A stretch of 64,000 nt of DNA. Source: Gelatoporia subvermispora B (taxonomy: Eukaryota; Basidiomycota; Agaricomycetes; Polyporales; Gelatoporiaceae). This document shows positions 32,788-43,430 of this stretch, one piece after another. Numbering within the stretch: position 1 is the first letter of the stretch; the number at the start of each line of letters is the position of its first letter. Under the pieces are notes generated by a model, which worked only from the letters and a program-made list of their open reading frames with translations, was not told where the DNA came from and made no database searches. Position numbers and translations under genes: made by a program. The stretch lies in the NCBI GenBank assembly GCA_000320605.2, contig KB445792.1:1245581-1309580 (forward strand), read 5' to 3'.

Positions 32788-35166
32788 CTAATCGGAGTTC
32801 GTCCAGACTTCGTTCATCTCCGGCTTGAACGGCTCGAGCGAGAACTCGAGCGCCGAGCACGGGTACGGGATCTCGAAGTTCTCGAGCACGCTCGGGTGCA
32901 GGATGCCCAGCACACCGATCTCGAGATCGCCGGACTTGCCCAGCACCGCCTTGATATCGCGCTTGACGTTCGCCAGGGTAGACTTGTCGGATGGCGGCGG
33001 GCGGTAGTAGATCGTAGCCGCGCGGCCGGGGAAGAACGTAGGATCTGCATCCGCGGGTCAGCCCCTGCCTTCATCCTCCCCTCAGGCGCACAGAATCTCA
33101 GCCGCAGCACGCACCTTCGCGCTCCTTGATGTAGTACCCGGTCTCGGCCTTGTGGTCCGTGCTCGCGATGCGCGGGACCTCGAGCACGAGCATGATGCGG
33201 TCGAGCATGCCGTGCACGACCTCGAAGCCCGCGGTCTTGTTGCACCACACCGCCGCGGCGTGGCGGACGTTGCGCGCCTGGCGCTCGCGCGCGGCGTCCT
33301 TGACGACGACGTCGGACGCCTCGAACACGCGGATCGGCAGCGCGTGCGTGCGGTTCTCGCGCACCGTCTTGAGCAGGCCCTGCAGCAGCGACGTGCGCAC
33401 GACCTGGAACTCGAGCGTCTTCGGGTTCGCGATCCGCACCGCCTGCGTCCCGTCGTCCCTCCGGTTCAGCCACGCGAAGTTCTCCTCGTGCGAGCACTGC
33501 GGGTCTGTCAGATCCGGCACTTGGGGCGGGTGCTTTGGAAGAGGCACTCACGAGGATGAGGGGGAGGACTTCGACCCAGCCGGCCATTGCCCACTCGTGC
33601 CGGATGATGTCGGTGAGCTTGCTCAGCGCCAGGGGATGCGCGACCGTGCTGGTTGCCGGGAAAGTGTCCGGGAGCCTGTTGAATCCATACGCGATCGCGG
33701 CGTCCTCCATGATATCGCACTCGTGCAGGATATCCGGTCGTGTCGGCGGGATGTCGACGACAATCTCGTCAGAGTTGTTTGGCGACACTTGAGGGTGTAG
33801 TGTCATGCGCTCAAGGAGAGTAGAGATGGCGGGCGCATCCAGTTCTACACCAGTGCATGAGTTGATGAAAGATGCGCGCGCTGTTTCTGTACGGTAGGAA
33901 AGGTCGGGAGTGATGCGGGTCGTGCCATCGGGGTAGATGACCTTGCAAGGCTCGATTCTGTGATCTAGTCAGTCAAAAGTGATCATCATGCACAAGAGAG
34001 CACGCACGAGAAGGGCTCCTCGCAGTACTCTGCGAACATGGTCGTGATGATGTTCGCGACAATGTTGAGCTTGGTCTCGTCCGTCGCAGTAATATCAATG
34101 AAGATATTGCGCGTGTTCAACGTGATTTTGCTGTGTTCGGAGTTGATAATGGGCGGCATGGAGAGAACTCTGTCATTTTGGTCGTAGATGATGGGGTATA
34201 CCGGTGAATCCCTGATGATGGGGAGGTACCGGGCAAGGTGCTTTTCGGACTATGGTGTATTTTATGAGCTCAGCAATAAAAAGTGAGTCATTGCTACAGC
34301 ATACCTCGTAGACTGTCATGAGCTCTTCCGCAGTATACGCCTGGTCCTTGTTCAGGGGAACGAACTTGATGTCCTTCGGTGGTCGCGCCTCATACCGGAA
34401 GGGAGCAGTGAGGGTGTCGAGGTCATGCGTACCGATGGCAACGAACTGTCGACGTCTGCACAAATTCTGATGAAGCTTATCTTGCAGGTCAATGAAAGAG
34501 TCGTAGGAGAGCTGTGTGAACTTGACGTTGCGGAGGACTCCACATGCGAAGAAGGGTCGGATTTGCTTCGTCTAATAGAGGTCAGCAGTGAATTCGGCCC
34601 GAAGAAGAACCCACGCACCTCCGGAGCAACAGTAACATTGATGAGATCTGCCTCACCACCCGGTGGATAGGCGAGTTTGTAACGTGGTGCCTTGTCAAGT
34701 CCTAGGAAAACACGGAGTGCACGGGAGATGCCTTCTATGCAAAGCAGATCGTATCTGCGATGTTCACGGTGAGAAGCATTCGCCGGAACATGACAAAGTT
34801 TCTTGCCTATTCGCAGGGATCTCGATTTTCAATTGCTGTCCATGATACAGCAGGTCAGAGATCAGGTCGATGATAGAGGACTCCCGAGACTTACCGGACG
34901 ACCCGCGGGTAGACCCTTCTTTCGCAGTGCCTCTACTTCTTCGGTTGTCTGAATATATGTGAGTACAGCTTTAAAATCCTGCGCACGCGTAGGTCATACA
35001 TCCTCGTCAAGCTCAAGACCGAACTCGAACATAAGTCTGTCGAATTCTTCAGCAGCTAGACAACTAGGATTCAGGTATTGCAAGGTGCAAGGTTCCAGGT
35101 AGAATTACAGTATTTACGGCCCAGCCGTCTCCAAAGATCTTCCTTGTCTACCGCGACGGTCGGCAT
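32788..35166 (-). CDS. FRS1: Phenylalanine--tRNA ligase beta subunit, cytosolic
   Basis: Non-catalytic partner of the alpha subunit at 15158-17229. About ten minus-strand exons. The start is [16 protein letters not shown], followed by [26 protein letters not shown] with [18 protein letters not shown] (the B1 region of the cytosolic type), [20 protein letters not shown] and the B3/B4 editing module ([38 protein letters not shown]). The B5 DNA-binding fold follows ([32 protein letters not shown]). The catalytic-like domain is last: [40 protein letters not shown] and [19 protein letters not shown]. The stop is at 32788. This is the archaeal/eukaryotic beta subunit, lacking the bacterial anticodon-binding extension. 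Confidence 0.95.
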
Positions 35167-35466
35167 GATAGCAGCTAAAAAATGAGAAGAGTGTAGTAGA
35201 TCTTAGCCGGAGGAGCGAATCTAGCGATCGCTGAGCGTGTAGGTGCACAACCCTTACAGCGCCCAGCGCGTCGAGTCACGGGCCGGACCCCAGACACTTT
35301 TAGACGAGCTGCAGCTCAAATGAACTCCCTTCGGGCTCATACAGCGAATATCTCAGAGGTTGTACTTCCGATGGAGAATGTACCATACATGAAGTGAATA
35401 CGAGTACATAAGCAGACAATGTCCAATATTGCCATATATTCAAACCGTCGTATGCTCCATTCAGAA

Positions 35467-37946
35467 CTACTTGCGATAGAACTAGTTGCACAACTCAGTG
35501 AGCTGGAAGCCAGAGACGAAATTGTGTATACTTACGTTGCGACGGAAATTGAACCAAAGCGATAAACAACCTCTGTCAAAGCTGCATCGGAATCCACTGC
35601 GCAACATATCAGGAGTGAGTCCTCAGGCACGTAAGGTAGGACGTACCGTTTGTGCGAGAACTCCCATTCCCGGTTGACGATGCGGAACGCGATATCCTCA
35701 TAGGGAGGACCGGCGCTGAAGTGGAGTAATACAGTCTCGTCATTGCCAGGTTCCTTGATAATCTTATATGTCGGCGCTTTAGACTTGTCGATGAGATCAG
35801 GGTAGAAGATATTGAACTAGATGCACGTGTTAGTAGAAAAGTCGTATCTTGAACTGTCCGATACGTACCTTGTAGCCTTGCACAACTTTGGGCGGTGGAT
35901 TATCCGTGCTACACACATTTATCAGAATGGTATGACAATCATGTCGGAAGACGAGAACATACTCGTAGTGGGTTTGATTGTACTTGTTCCATTCATAACC
36001 AGTATGCACGCGGTTGAAATACCGTGGTTTGCGCGGCCGGTACTTGTCCTCCCAGTTGTAGCTCGTCGGGTTCGTGATGTTCTCCTCGACGTTGAAAAGC
36101 TCCTCTTCTTCATCCAGCTCCCGTTCGGCCTCTGCGCGATACAGTGCCTCAGATGCAAGGTCTGCATTACTTGGCGCTTCTGCTTCCTCCACTTGGACGG
36201 GAGCAGGAGCGCTCTTCGGGACGAACCTCGACGCTGCCACGGAACGACGCTGTTCCATCTGTACACGAAGCATCGTAAGCGGAAGACGAGGGAAATGTAC
36301 AAGTGCGATCCGCTTACGAGTGCCCGCAGATCCTCTTTCGCGGTGACAATGTCAACTTCTCGCTCCTCATGATGAAGCTTCCGAATGTCAAGGAGCGGTG
36401 GACTCATAGATCTGTCGTACTCCTCAACTGCTTCTGCAACCTCCGCATCTCGGTCTGTGACAACGGGAATAACACGCTGGTCGCCTCTCGACGCTGATTT
36501 CGCGACACCTGCCAGCAACTCTTCCTGTGCCTGCAGAGCCTCATCTCGCTGTCGTTTACGAAGCTGCTCCAAGCGATTACGGACTACTACTTCATGGAGT
36601 GATCGAAGCTTCGCCTAAAATTCAGGTGAGTAACATCAATTAACGCAACCGAGAACAGCTGACCTTCGCTTTCCATACCAACAGTTTCTTCAGTAGACCT
36701 TCCCAATAGTCGGTATCTATCGGTTCACCGCTGGCGAGCTTGGCCTGCACTTGCTTCTGGAGCGCTACGAGGTGGTCATACGATTTGCCTTGGAGCAGTG
36801 CGGTGATGTCGGCCTCAACAGCGGCAGCAGCTTCAGCTCCCAGGCGTCGGCTCTGCCTTATGCGGTCCAACTTGTCCTTGCATACGACCATCATATTCTG
36901 ACATGTAATCAGTACAAGAATCGCGCAAGGATAGTAGTGAACATACTGTCCAAAAGTCAATGTTAACCTCAGACTTCTCTAACCTCAGATATTTCTCGAT
37001 ATCCACGTGTAGTTCGTCCACTTGGTCCGGAGTGAGATTCTGCATCATGTGTCAAGATTGAGCAGTCCAGGAGTTCTATGGGACGTACATCTAGGATGTT
37101 GTACGGTTCATCCAAGTCGATTTCGAGACCGTCATCGTCAGCAGGGTCGTGGTCGTCCTCCACCGGGTTGACATAACGGAGGTTAAGAGCAAGGAAGTCA
37201 ATTGCCTTCGCCCTCTTCTCCTTGATTCGAATTGCAGCCCTCATACGCTCCTGCTCCAGCTGGAAGTCCTCCTCCTTTGCTAGCCAGTCGGCCATTTGAG
37301 CGGATTCCGCGAGCCTCTGCATCCGAATTTCCTCCTCCTCCCGAATCCTTTGCTCGGCCTCCCTCTCAGCACGCCTTCGGTTGAGCCTCTCAAGTTCCTC
37401 CTTCGCTTCTTGCCGCCGGAGGGCCTCTCGTCGTTGTGACTCTGCGACTGACATTCCCTGCTTCTTTTCTTTCTCATTCTTCTTGTGCCAGCGGAATTGT
37501 TGGCCTAGGTTCACGTCATGGAAGGGGTTGTCTGTCGCGCTGTATACGCTGAGTTCGGCTACTTGACGAGCCTCCTCTTCTAGCCTTGTTCGCTTCTTTT
37601 CCTCCTTTCGGGCTTTGCGCTCTTCTGACTTCTCTCGTTTGCGCCTGAGTTGACGAGCATTAAGAAAGGGTCCGCAACGCAAACGATTTCATGTGACATA
37701 CTTCTTCTTGTCTTTCTCCCTGCTGGTGCTTCTGTGACGCTTCTTTCTGTCTCTACTCCTACTTCGACTTTGGGTCTTGCTCCTATGAGAGTCCCGTCCG
37801 CGATCACGGGCGTCATGGCCGCTATAAGATTGCTCTCGCGAGTGCTTGGTGTCCCGTCTGTCCCTCTCGTGCGAGCGGTCGCGATATCGGTCTCGACTGC
37901 GTTCTCTTGGAGGTGGAGATACTGAGCGTGAGTCACGTCTTCCCAT
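35467..37946 (-). CDS. CACTIN: Cactin, splicing-associated protein
   Basis: About nine exons. The N-terminus (MGRRDSRSVSPPPRERSRDR) is an RS-like Arg/Ser/Asp region, followed by a long charged helical domain (about 200 residues rich in Arg and Glu, for example KEELERLNRRRAEREAEQRI) and the CactinMid region (PDQVDELHVDIEKYLRLEKS, NIDFW). The conserved C-terminal domain reads YNWEDKYRPRKPRYFNRVH, TGYEWNKYNQTHY, NPPPKVVQGYKV, FSAGPPYEDIAFRIVNREWE and RCSF...LWFNFRRN. The last codons FYRK-stop come from a tiny final exon at 35467-35481. Cactin associates with late spliceosomes and supports faithful splicing and telomere-gene expression in fission yeast (Cay1). The start ATG 37946 gives the expected RS-type N-terminus. 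Confidence 0.92.
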
Positions 37947-38279
37947 GTTACTATGCTGACCACGAGTTGGAAGGACAAGTAGGAGTGCTCACTCACACTC
38001 GACGCTGGCGGATGGAGAGTAAGAGTAATCGCCAAATATGGGTAAACACCTGCGCGCTTTGTTACACCTCCGGGAGTACCGGCCCACAAACCCAACGACC
38101 CAATAAGTAGCTGGAGTCAGTGCCGACAGGCGACCTAGCGCAACTCAAACGTGTGCCGTCCCCCCTCCTGCTCTTGCACCTCCATCTTCTGGGACACTAG
38201 CTTAGTCTTTGGTGTTGGATCTATTTGCGCTTGTCTGTTCGTCGTTGAACTCGAAACACTCGTTCCACCACCTAAGACT
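37947..38279. promoter_or_regulatory. Divergent promoter region, cactin and ClpX
   Basis: 333 bp between the cactin and ClpX start codons. It must serve both genes. I see no clear TATA box or other named site. Confidence 0.4.
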
Positions 38280-40637
38280 ATGTCATGGCGTGTAGTCCCT
38301 GTCTCTGCACAATGCCTGAGAAGATCTGCTAGATACCATTGGAGTAAAGCGCATGTTTCTGACTCAGGACTTGGGGCCGACTATGACTCGCTATATTCCC
38401 AGTCTACACGAGTGGCAACTCCGAGACAGGTCCGTTGGACACGATATACGATGCTGCTCATGAGTCTCACTGCGGCCCGACTTGCAGCTAGTAGATTACT
38501 TGAACAGATATGTTGTCGGTCAGGAGAACGCCAAGAAAGTGTTGTCCGTCGCGTGCGTGAACATTGTACGTTGCTTGTGTGACCATCAATGCTCAAGTAC
38601 TCCTGCAGTGTATTCAATCATTACAACCGTGTCATGGCCAATATATCCTCTGAATGTGAATCGTCACATGATGATCAGTGGACGAATGTATCACCTCAAG
38701 ACCGTGAGTATCACGCAGTAAGGACATGATTCAGTCGTCACTACTGAGACATAGTACAATCGGGGGTTGTACCAGCTCATGTTCACCCTCATCCAAATCG
38801 TCTACACTCAATCCCCCCGCCAATTCGTCAAGCATTGCCCTTAATTGAGAAGAGCAACGTGTTGGTGATGTTCGTATAAACACCAAGAAATGCTACACCT
38901 GTACTTACTTCTGCTTGTAGCGGTCCTACGGGTTCAGGTGAACTTACCTATCAGAAGCAATAGTAGGGGCCTATCTGAATATATCCAGGGAAGACATTAC
39001 TCGCAAAGACGCTCGCGAGAATCTTAGATGTGCCGTTCTCCGTGAGCGATGCAACAAGCTTCACGCAAGTGAGTGTCCCATCAACCTCTGAAGGAGCATC
39101 GTGACTTACAGCCAGTGTGGCCATAGGCAGGATGTATGTATAAATCTACTTACGCATACCCACACTCTCACGGTCCTGGCAGACGTTGGAGACGATGTAG
39201 ACATGTGCATACAGCGTCTGGTACGATAAAGAGAGCCGGATGGTTGGGCCCACGCTGACATTATCTATCGCAGTTGCAAGCGGCAAACTGGGATCCATAT
39301 CGAGCCAGGTCAGATACATTCTAGGCCCGATGTCCATCTCCAACTCACGGGCCACAGCATGGGCATCGTATATATCGATGAGGTGGACAAGATTGCCCGT
39401 AAGACATCTTCCGGCACAGACGGGACCCGAGATGTCGCCGGTGAAGGAGTACAGCAAGCACTCCTCAGAATGATGGAAGGATCGGTGGTCACCGTACCCG
39501 CCAAGGGCACGCCAACCATACCATCACCTATAGCAGGTGACGCGCGCTCAAGAACGGGACGTCCGATGAACATGGGAAGTATGGGAAATATGGGTGGCCG
39601 TACGTTCTGGCGATATATGCGGAGTACCCTTCTCTCATATGTTGCTTCAACTAGCACGGCCAGAATCTTATTCCATTGACACATCTAATGTCCTTTTCAT
39701 TCTGAGTGGCGCATTCGTTGGACTCGATAACATCGTTAAGCGGCGGATGGACAAGGGGGTGAGCGCATACATGGTTTACTTGTTCTTCACATCGGCTGAC
39801 GCCTTGGAACAGTCAATAGGATTCACTGCGCCAATTGCCCATACTGCAGAGGAAGCTCCAAGTACCCAGAAAAGCATGCCTTTCTTCACCCCCAACAAGA
39901 AATCAACGCCTAACTTCTTACAACAAGTCGAGCCTCGCGGTGCGTTGTCTCTTTGTCCGTACGCTGCATGATCCCTCATCCCAACTTGCAGACCTGGTAC
40001 AATACGGGTAACCGCACAACTCTCCACAACGTACACGATGTCACTGATCAATGGACCATACCTAGCTTCATACCCGAATTCATCAATCGCATGCCTTCAA
40101 TCACAACATTAGAACCATTATCCATACCTGACCTACGGCGTGTCCTGAGCGAAGTCAAAGGTTCACTCATCTCGCAGTATACCACGTTGTTCCGGTGTTC
40201 CGGGATCGAGATCAAGTTCACCGGCGCTGCTTTGGACGAGATCTGCCGCAAAGCCGCAGAGCGCGGAGGCGGTGCTAGAGGTCTACGAGGAATCATGGTG
40301 AGACTATGAACGCATACGGCCATTGCCTCGCAGAACCTGACCTGGTTTCCGTAACAGGAAACACTACTATTGGATCCCATGTACGAAACACCGTAAGTCT
40401 TCATTCTCGCTATGCAAAATCAGGCTCACTGATCCGGAATATCTCCAGCGGTTCGGTATGTGCAATATTCGTTGCTCAATGAGAACCCAGCAGTGACCTT
40501 CCCCGCAGTCAGTACGACATATTCTCATCAATGCAGCCGTCGTCCGAGGTGAACAGCATGCTCTTTATTGGAATTATGGCGAAGGCCAGCAGTTCTGGGA
40601 TGCATGGGCAGAGGAAGAAGAGAGATCCAAGTCATGA
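38280..40637 (+). CDS. clpX: Mitochondrial ATP-dependent ClpX-type unfoldase
   Basis: AAA+ unfoldase of the mitochondrial matrix. About thirteen exons. The start [20 protein letters not shown] is a basic presequence. [20 protein letters not shown] and [15 protein letters not shown] follow. Walker A GPTGSGKT is split by an intron after the second glycine (exon ends near 38937, resumes near 38989). [19 protein letters not shown], the pore loop AGYVGDDVD, the arginine-containing LLQAANWD, Walker [64 protein letters not shown] and sensor 2 [11 protein letters not shown] are all intact. The N-terminal C4 zinc-binding domain of bacterial and animal ClpX is absent, as in yeast Mcx1. Whether it works with a ClpP cannot be told here; none is in this window. 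Confidence 0.92.
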
Positions 40638-40879
40638 GGGCTAATCAACAGCTGTATCTTCATTCATCGCGAAGAGTGGATGTATCGGGTGGTGGACTGC
40701 GTCAGGGATGTATAACAGAATGGATGTAGTTTACGATGGGACGATGTTACTGTATCTCCACTTCGTGATGCTGGATACTGCGGACATATCTGATCAAACG
40801 CCAACTACACACAGAGGCAAATGGATGAGTGTCGGAGTACCATGAACGGAGAGGGGCAGCGAGGCACGATGAGACATGT

Positions 40880-41804
40880 TTACTCTTCGTTCTTCTCCTC
40901 GGAGGCCTCTTCCTTAGCTTCCTCCGTGATCTCCTCCTTCACCTCCTCTTCCTTCACCTCCTTGGCCTCCTCAGCCTCCTCAGCGCCAGCCTCTTCAGTC
41001 TTCTCTTCCGATTCGGGGACAGACGAAATGAGGCCAGCGTTTAGACGCTGCGCGTTCTCGAACTGCTCCTTGAACGTGTTTGCGTCTTCGTATAACGCCA
41101 GTCAGCACGCGACTAGTGGTTGAATTATCCGGCGACTCACTTTCGGTGTTGGCGAAACGAATGGCCAGTGTCTCTGACGTCGGCGTGCCCTCAGAGTAGT
41201 CCGCCGCAACCTTCCAGACCCAACTCCTGTCGGAACCGATGTTGGGTTGCAGCTTCATGTCCGATGTGACTGATAAACGCGAGGCATCCTGAGTGAAGGG
41301 GACGCGTCCATAACCAACTGAACATGATCACACGTACTGGCATGGTTCGCGCAGACTTTGTGTGTCTGATCGCGACGCATCACTAACCGGACTTTCTTCG
41401 TCTCCTTGTGCTGGAGCAGACGAACATCTCCAGTGCCGCGTTCTTTCCACTCCTTGGAATCAGATGCGAAACGGAAGAGCTTGGCACGCCTGTGAAATTG
41501 CCAACGCAGGTAAATTAAACGGATCCCAGAGATCATCACGGGAACGCACATCTTGAAGAGGACGCTCTCATCCTCCTCGTGCGTCTTGGTCTCGACGACC
41601 TCCGTGAGCCTCACGACGGGTTCAAAGTGTGGGTCGTGTTCCTCTTCCTGCGCAAAGAGACGGACAGGTTAACATGTCTGACCCTTCAAACAAGCGATTG
41701 TGGCGGCCGTGACCCCGCGTTGGGTGAAGCGATGTAGGATCAGGTACACGCCACGGGACAGAGAGACTTACACGGGGCGCGAGAGCATCGGTGGGTTCAG
41801 CCAT
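40880..41804 (-). CDS. YRB1: Ran-specific GTPase-activating protein 1 (RanBP1)
   Basis: About five exons, roughly 220 residues. The start is [11 protein letters not shown]. The Ran-binding domain reads [74 protein letters not shown], then [16 protein letters not shown] and [20 protein letters not shown]. The conserved WKERGTGD and RRDQTxKVCANH motifs that contact RanGTP are intact. The C-terminus is an acidic tail of Glu-Glu-Ala repeats ending EEKNEE at the stop 40880. RanBP1 strips RanGTP from exported complexes and stimulates RanGAP at the nuclear envelope. It is divergent from the p24 gene (259 bp) and converges with ClpX. Confidence 0.94.
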
Positions 41805-42063
41805 TGCGATAGAAAGGGTATGTGTTGAGATGAAGAAAAGCGAGAGCAAAGAGTCGAGAGCAGGAGGAAGGTCGTCGCGTGTGTCGTACGCCCTTGACCA
41901 AGTCTTCCACCAGACGCGGGACCCCGAACAGCGCGATGGCACGGTCTCGAGGGTCTCGCCTCGCGACCACTCTCTTGCGGGCGCCTAATCGTGCGTGCAG
42001 CAGTGCTAGCTACCGGTGACAAGTCGTCTGCTGTCCTCTATCTTCCACTTCCTTCCTTGCATC

Positions 42064-42927
42064 ATGCATCGACCATATACCCAGGCCTTCTCAACACTAT
42101 GGATTCTATTTCTACTGGTCTCATGTGCTCTCGTGTCCGCACACATGATCGAAGTCCCAGCCTCCAAGAAAGAGTGCTTCTTCGAGGACCTTCACATAAA
42201 TGACAAAGTATGGCGCGGCTCTGCTTTACCAGTAATCTCCCGTAAACTTGTTTCGCAGATGACTGTTACCTACCAAGTCGGAGGCGGTGGACATCTGGAT
42301 ATTGACTTCTGGGTGAGTCCTATATCACGGCGCACAACCACAGGTATTGACACGTCCGGCACAGCTAACGGACCCTAGCGGTCATGCCCTGGCTAAGCAT
42401 CTCAAGCAAAGCACAGGCTCGATATCGATCACAGCGAAGAAGGATGGCCGCCACGAGTACTGCTTCTCAAACCAAATGAGCAGCGTTGTGGACAAGATCG
42501 TGAGGTCAGCACTTGCGCAACCACCGTATCATATCCCGCGTACAGGTTCACTGACTTGTATATCCCAGCTTCAATGTGCATGGTGTCATCTACGTTGATG
42601 ACGACGGTGTGTCTACAATATGACGCCTCATGTACCATGTATTGATGTATATCACCAGACACTGTTGCACCCATCGAACGCGAGATCCGCGCACTCGCTC
42701 AAGGGTTAACATCAGTGAAGGATGAGCAGGAGTACATCGTCATCCGTGAACGGCGACACAGGAACACCGCCGAGTCGACAAATTCACGAGTCAAGTGGTG
42801 GTCCGTTCTGCAAGCAATAATGCTTTTCTGTGTCGTGGCATGGCAAGTATATTACTTGAAGGTGCGCACACCCTATGAAGTTCGCGCGTTGGATGCTGAG
42901 CTCTTCGACAGTCGTTCTTCGAAGTAA
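42064..42927 (+). CDS. p24 (EMP24/GP25L, TMED) family cargo receptor
   Basis: About six exons. The signal peptide (LWILFLLVSCALVSA) is followed by the GOLD domain: HMIEVPASKKECFFEDLHIN, MTVTYQVGGGGHLDIDFW, LTDPSGHALAKHLKQSTGS and GRHEYCFSNQMSSV, with the two conserved cysteines (ECFFE, YCFSN) that form its disulfide. A coiled-coil stalk (EREIRALAQGLTSVKDEQEY, RERRHRNTAESTNSRVKWW) and one transmembrane helix (VLQAIMLFCVVAWQVYYLK) follow. The sequence fits the Emp24/TMED2 or Erp branch. These proteins cycle between ER and Golgi in COPII and COPI vesicles. The cytosolic tail reads VRTPYEVRALDAELFDSRSS and is longer than the usual FFxxRR tail, so the COP-binding motif is not obvious. Confidence 0.88.
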
Positions 42928-43430
42928 AACGCGCATTCTAGTATTTCTCGCAATATATGGGCATCTACTCGCAGTCTATCCGGTCCAAATACTTCGTGTG
43001 TGATTCATTGCATATACGGCACTCTCAACCCCCATTTCGACGTTCGTTGAATGGCAATTTTGGTGTGATGGCATGCGACGTGGCATGCGCTGTGTTATGC
43101 CTCGTCCAAGAGAACGGAAACCTGACGATTGCCGGTAAGTTAAAAACGTAGTGATGAGCTGACTCGGTGGCAGGATGTCCGACCACTAATATCCTGGACA
43201 ATACGTTATACTGTACATGGGTGTGCCGAACTACGGAGGTCTTACAATACTAAACAAGACGATAGACAGGGTATCATGCAGTTGAGACATTTGGACATGG
43301 TACGACAACAACTCAGAGGACATAGCAATATATAAAGAAACGCTCGTGAGGTCATGAGTAGAGAGTACAGACATCATTCTGGAGACTGGCCTTCTGGTCG
43401 ACACGTCTAACAGTGAGTACATATGCTCCA
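42928..43430. other. Convergent 3' spacer
   Basis: 503 bp between the p24 stop and the kinesin stop. It contains only short frames of 64-69 codons that match nothing. No gene is seen. Confidence 0.45.

Noticed and set aside
38930..39000. Apparent loss of the Walker A lysine in ClpX (reads GPTGSG followed by ELT)
   Set aside because: The GTGAAC after GPTGSG is a splice donor. Splicing to the AG before GGAAGACATTACTC restores [12 protein letters not shown].
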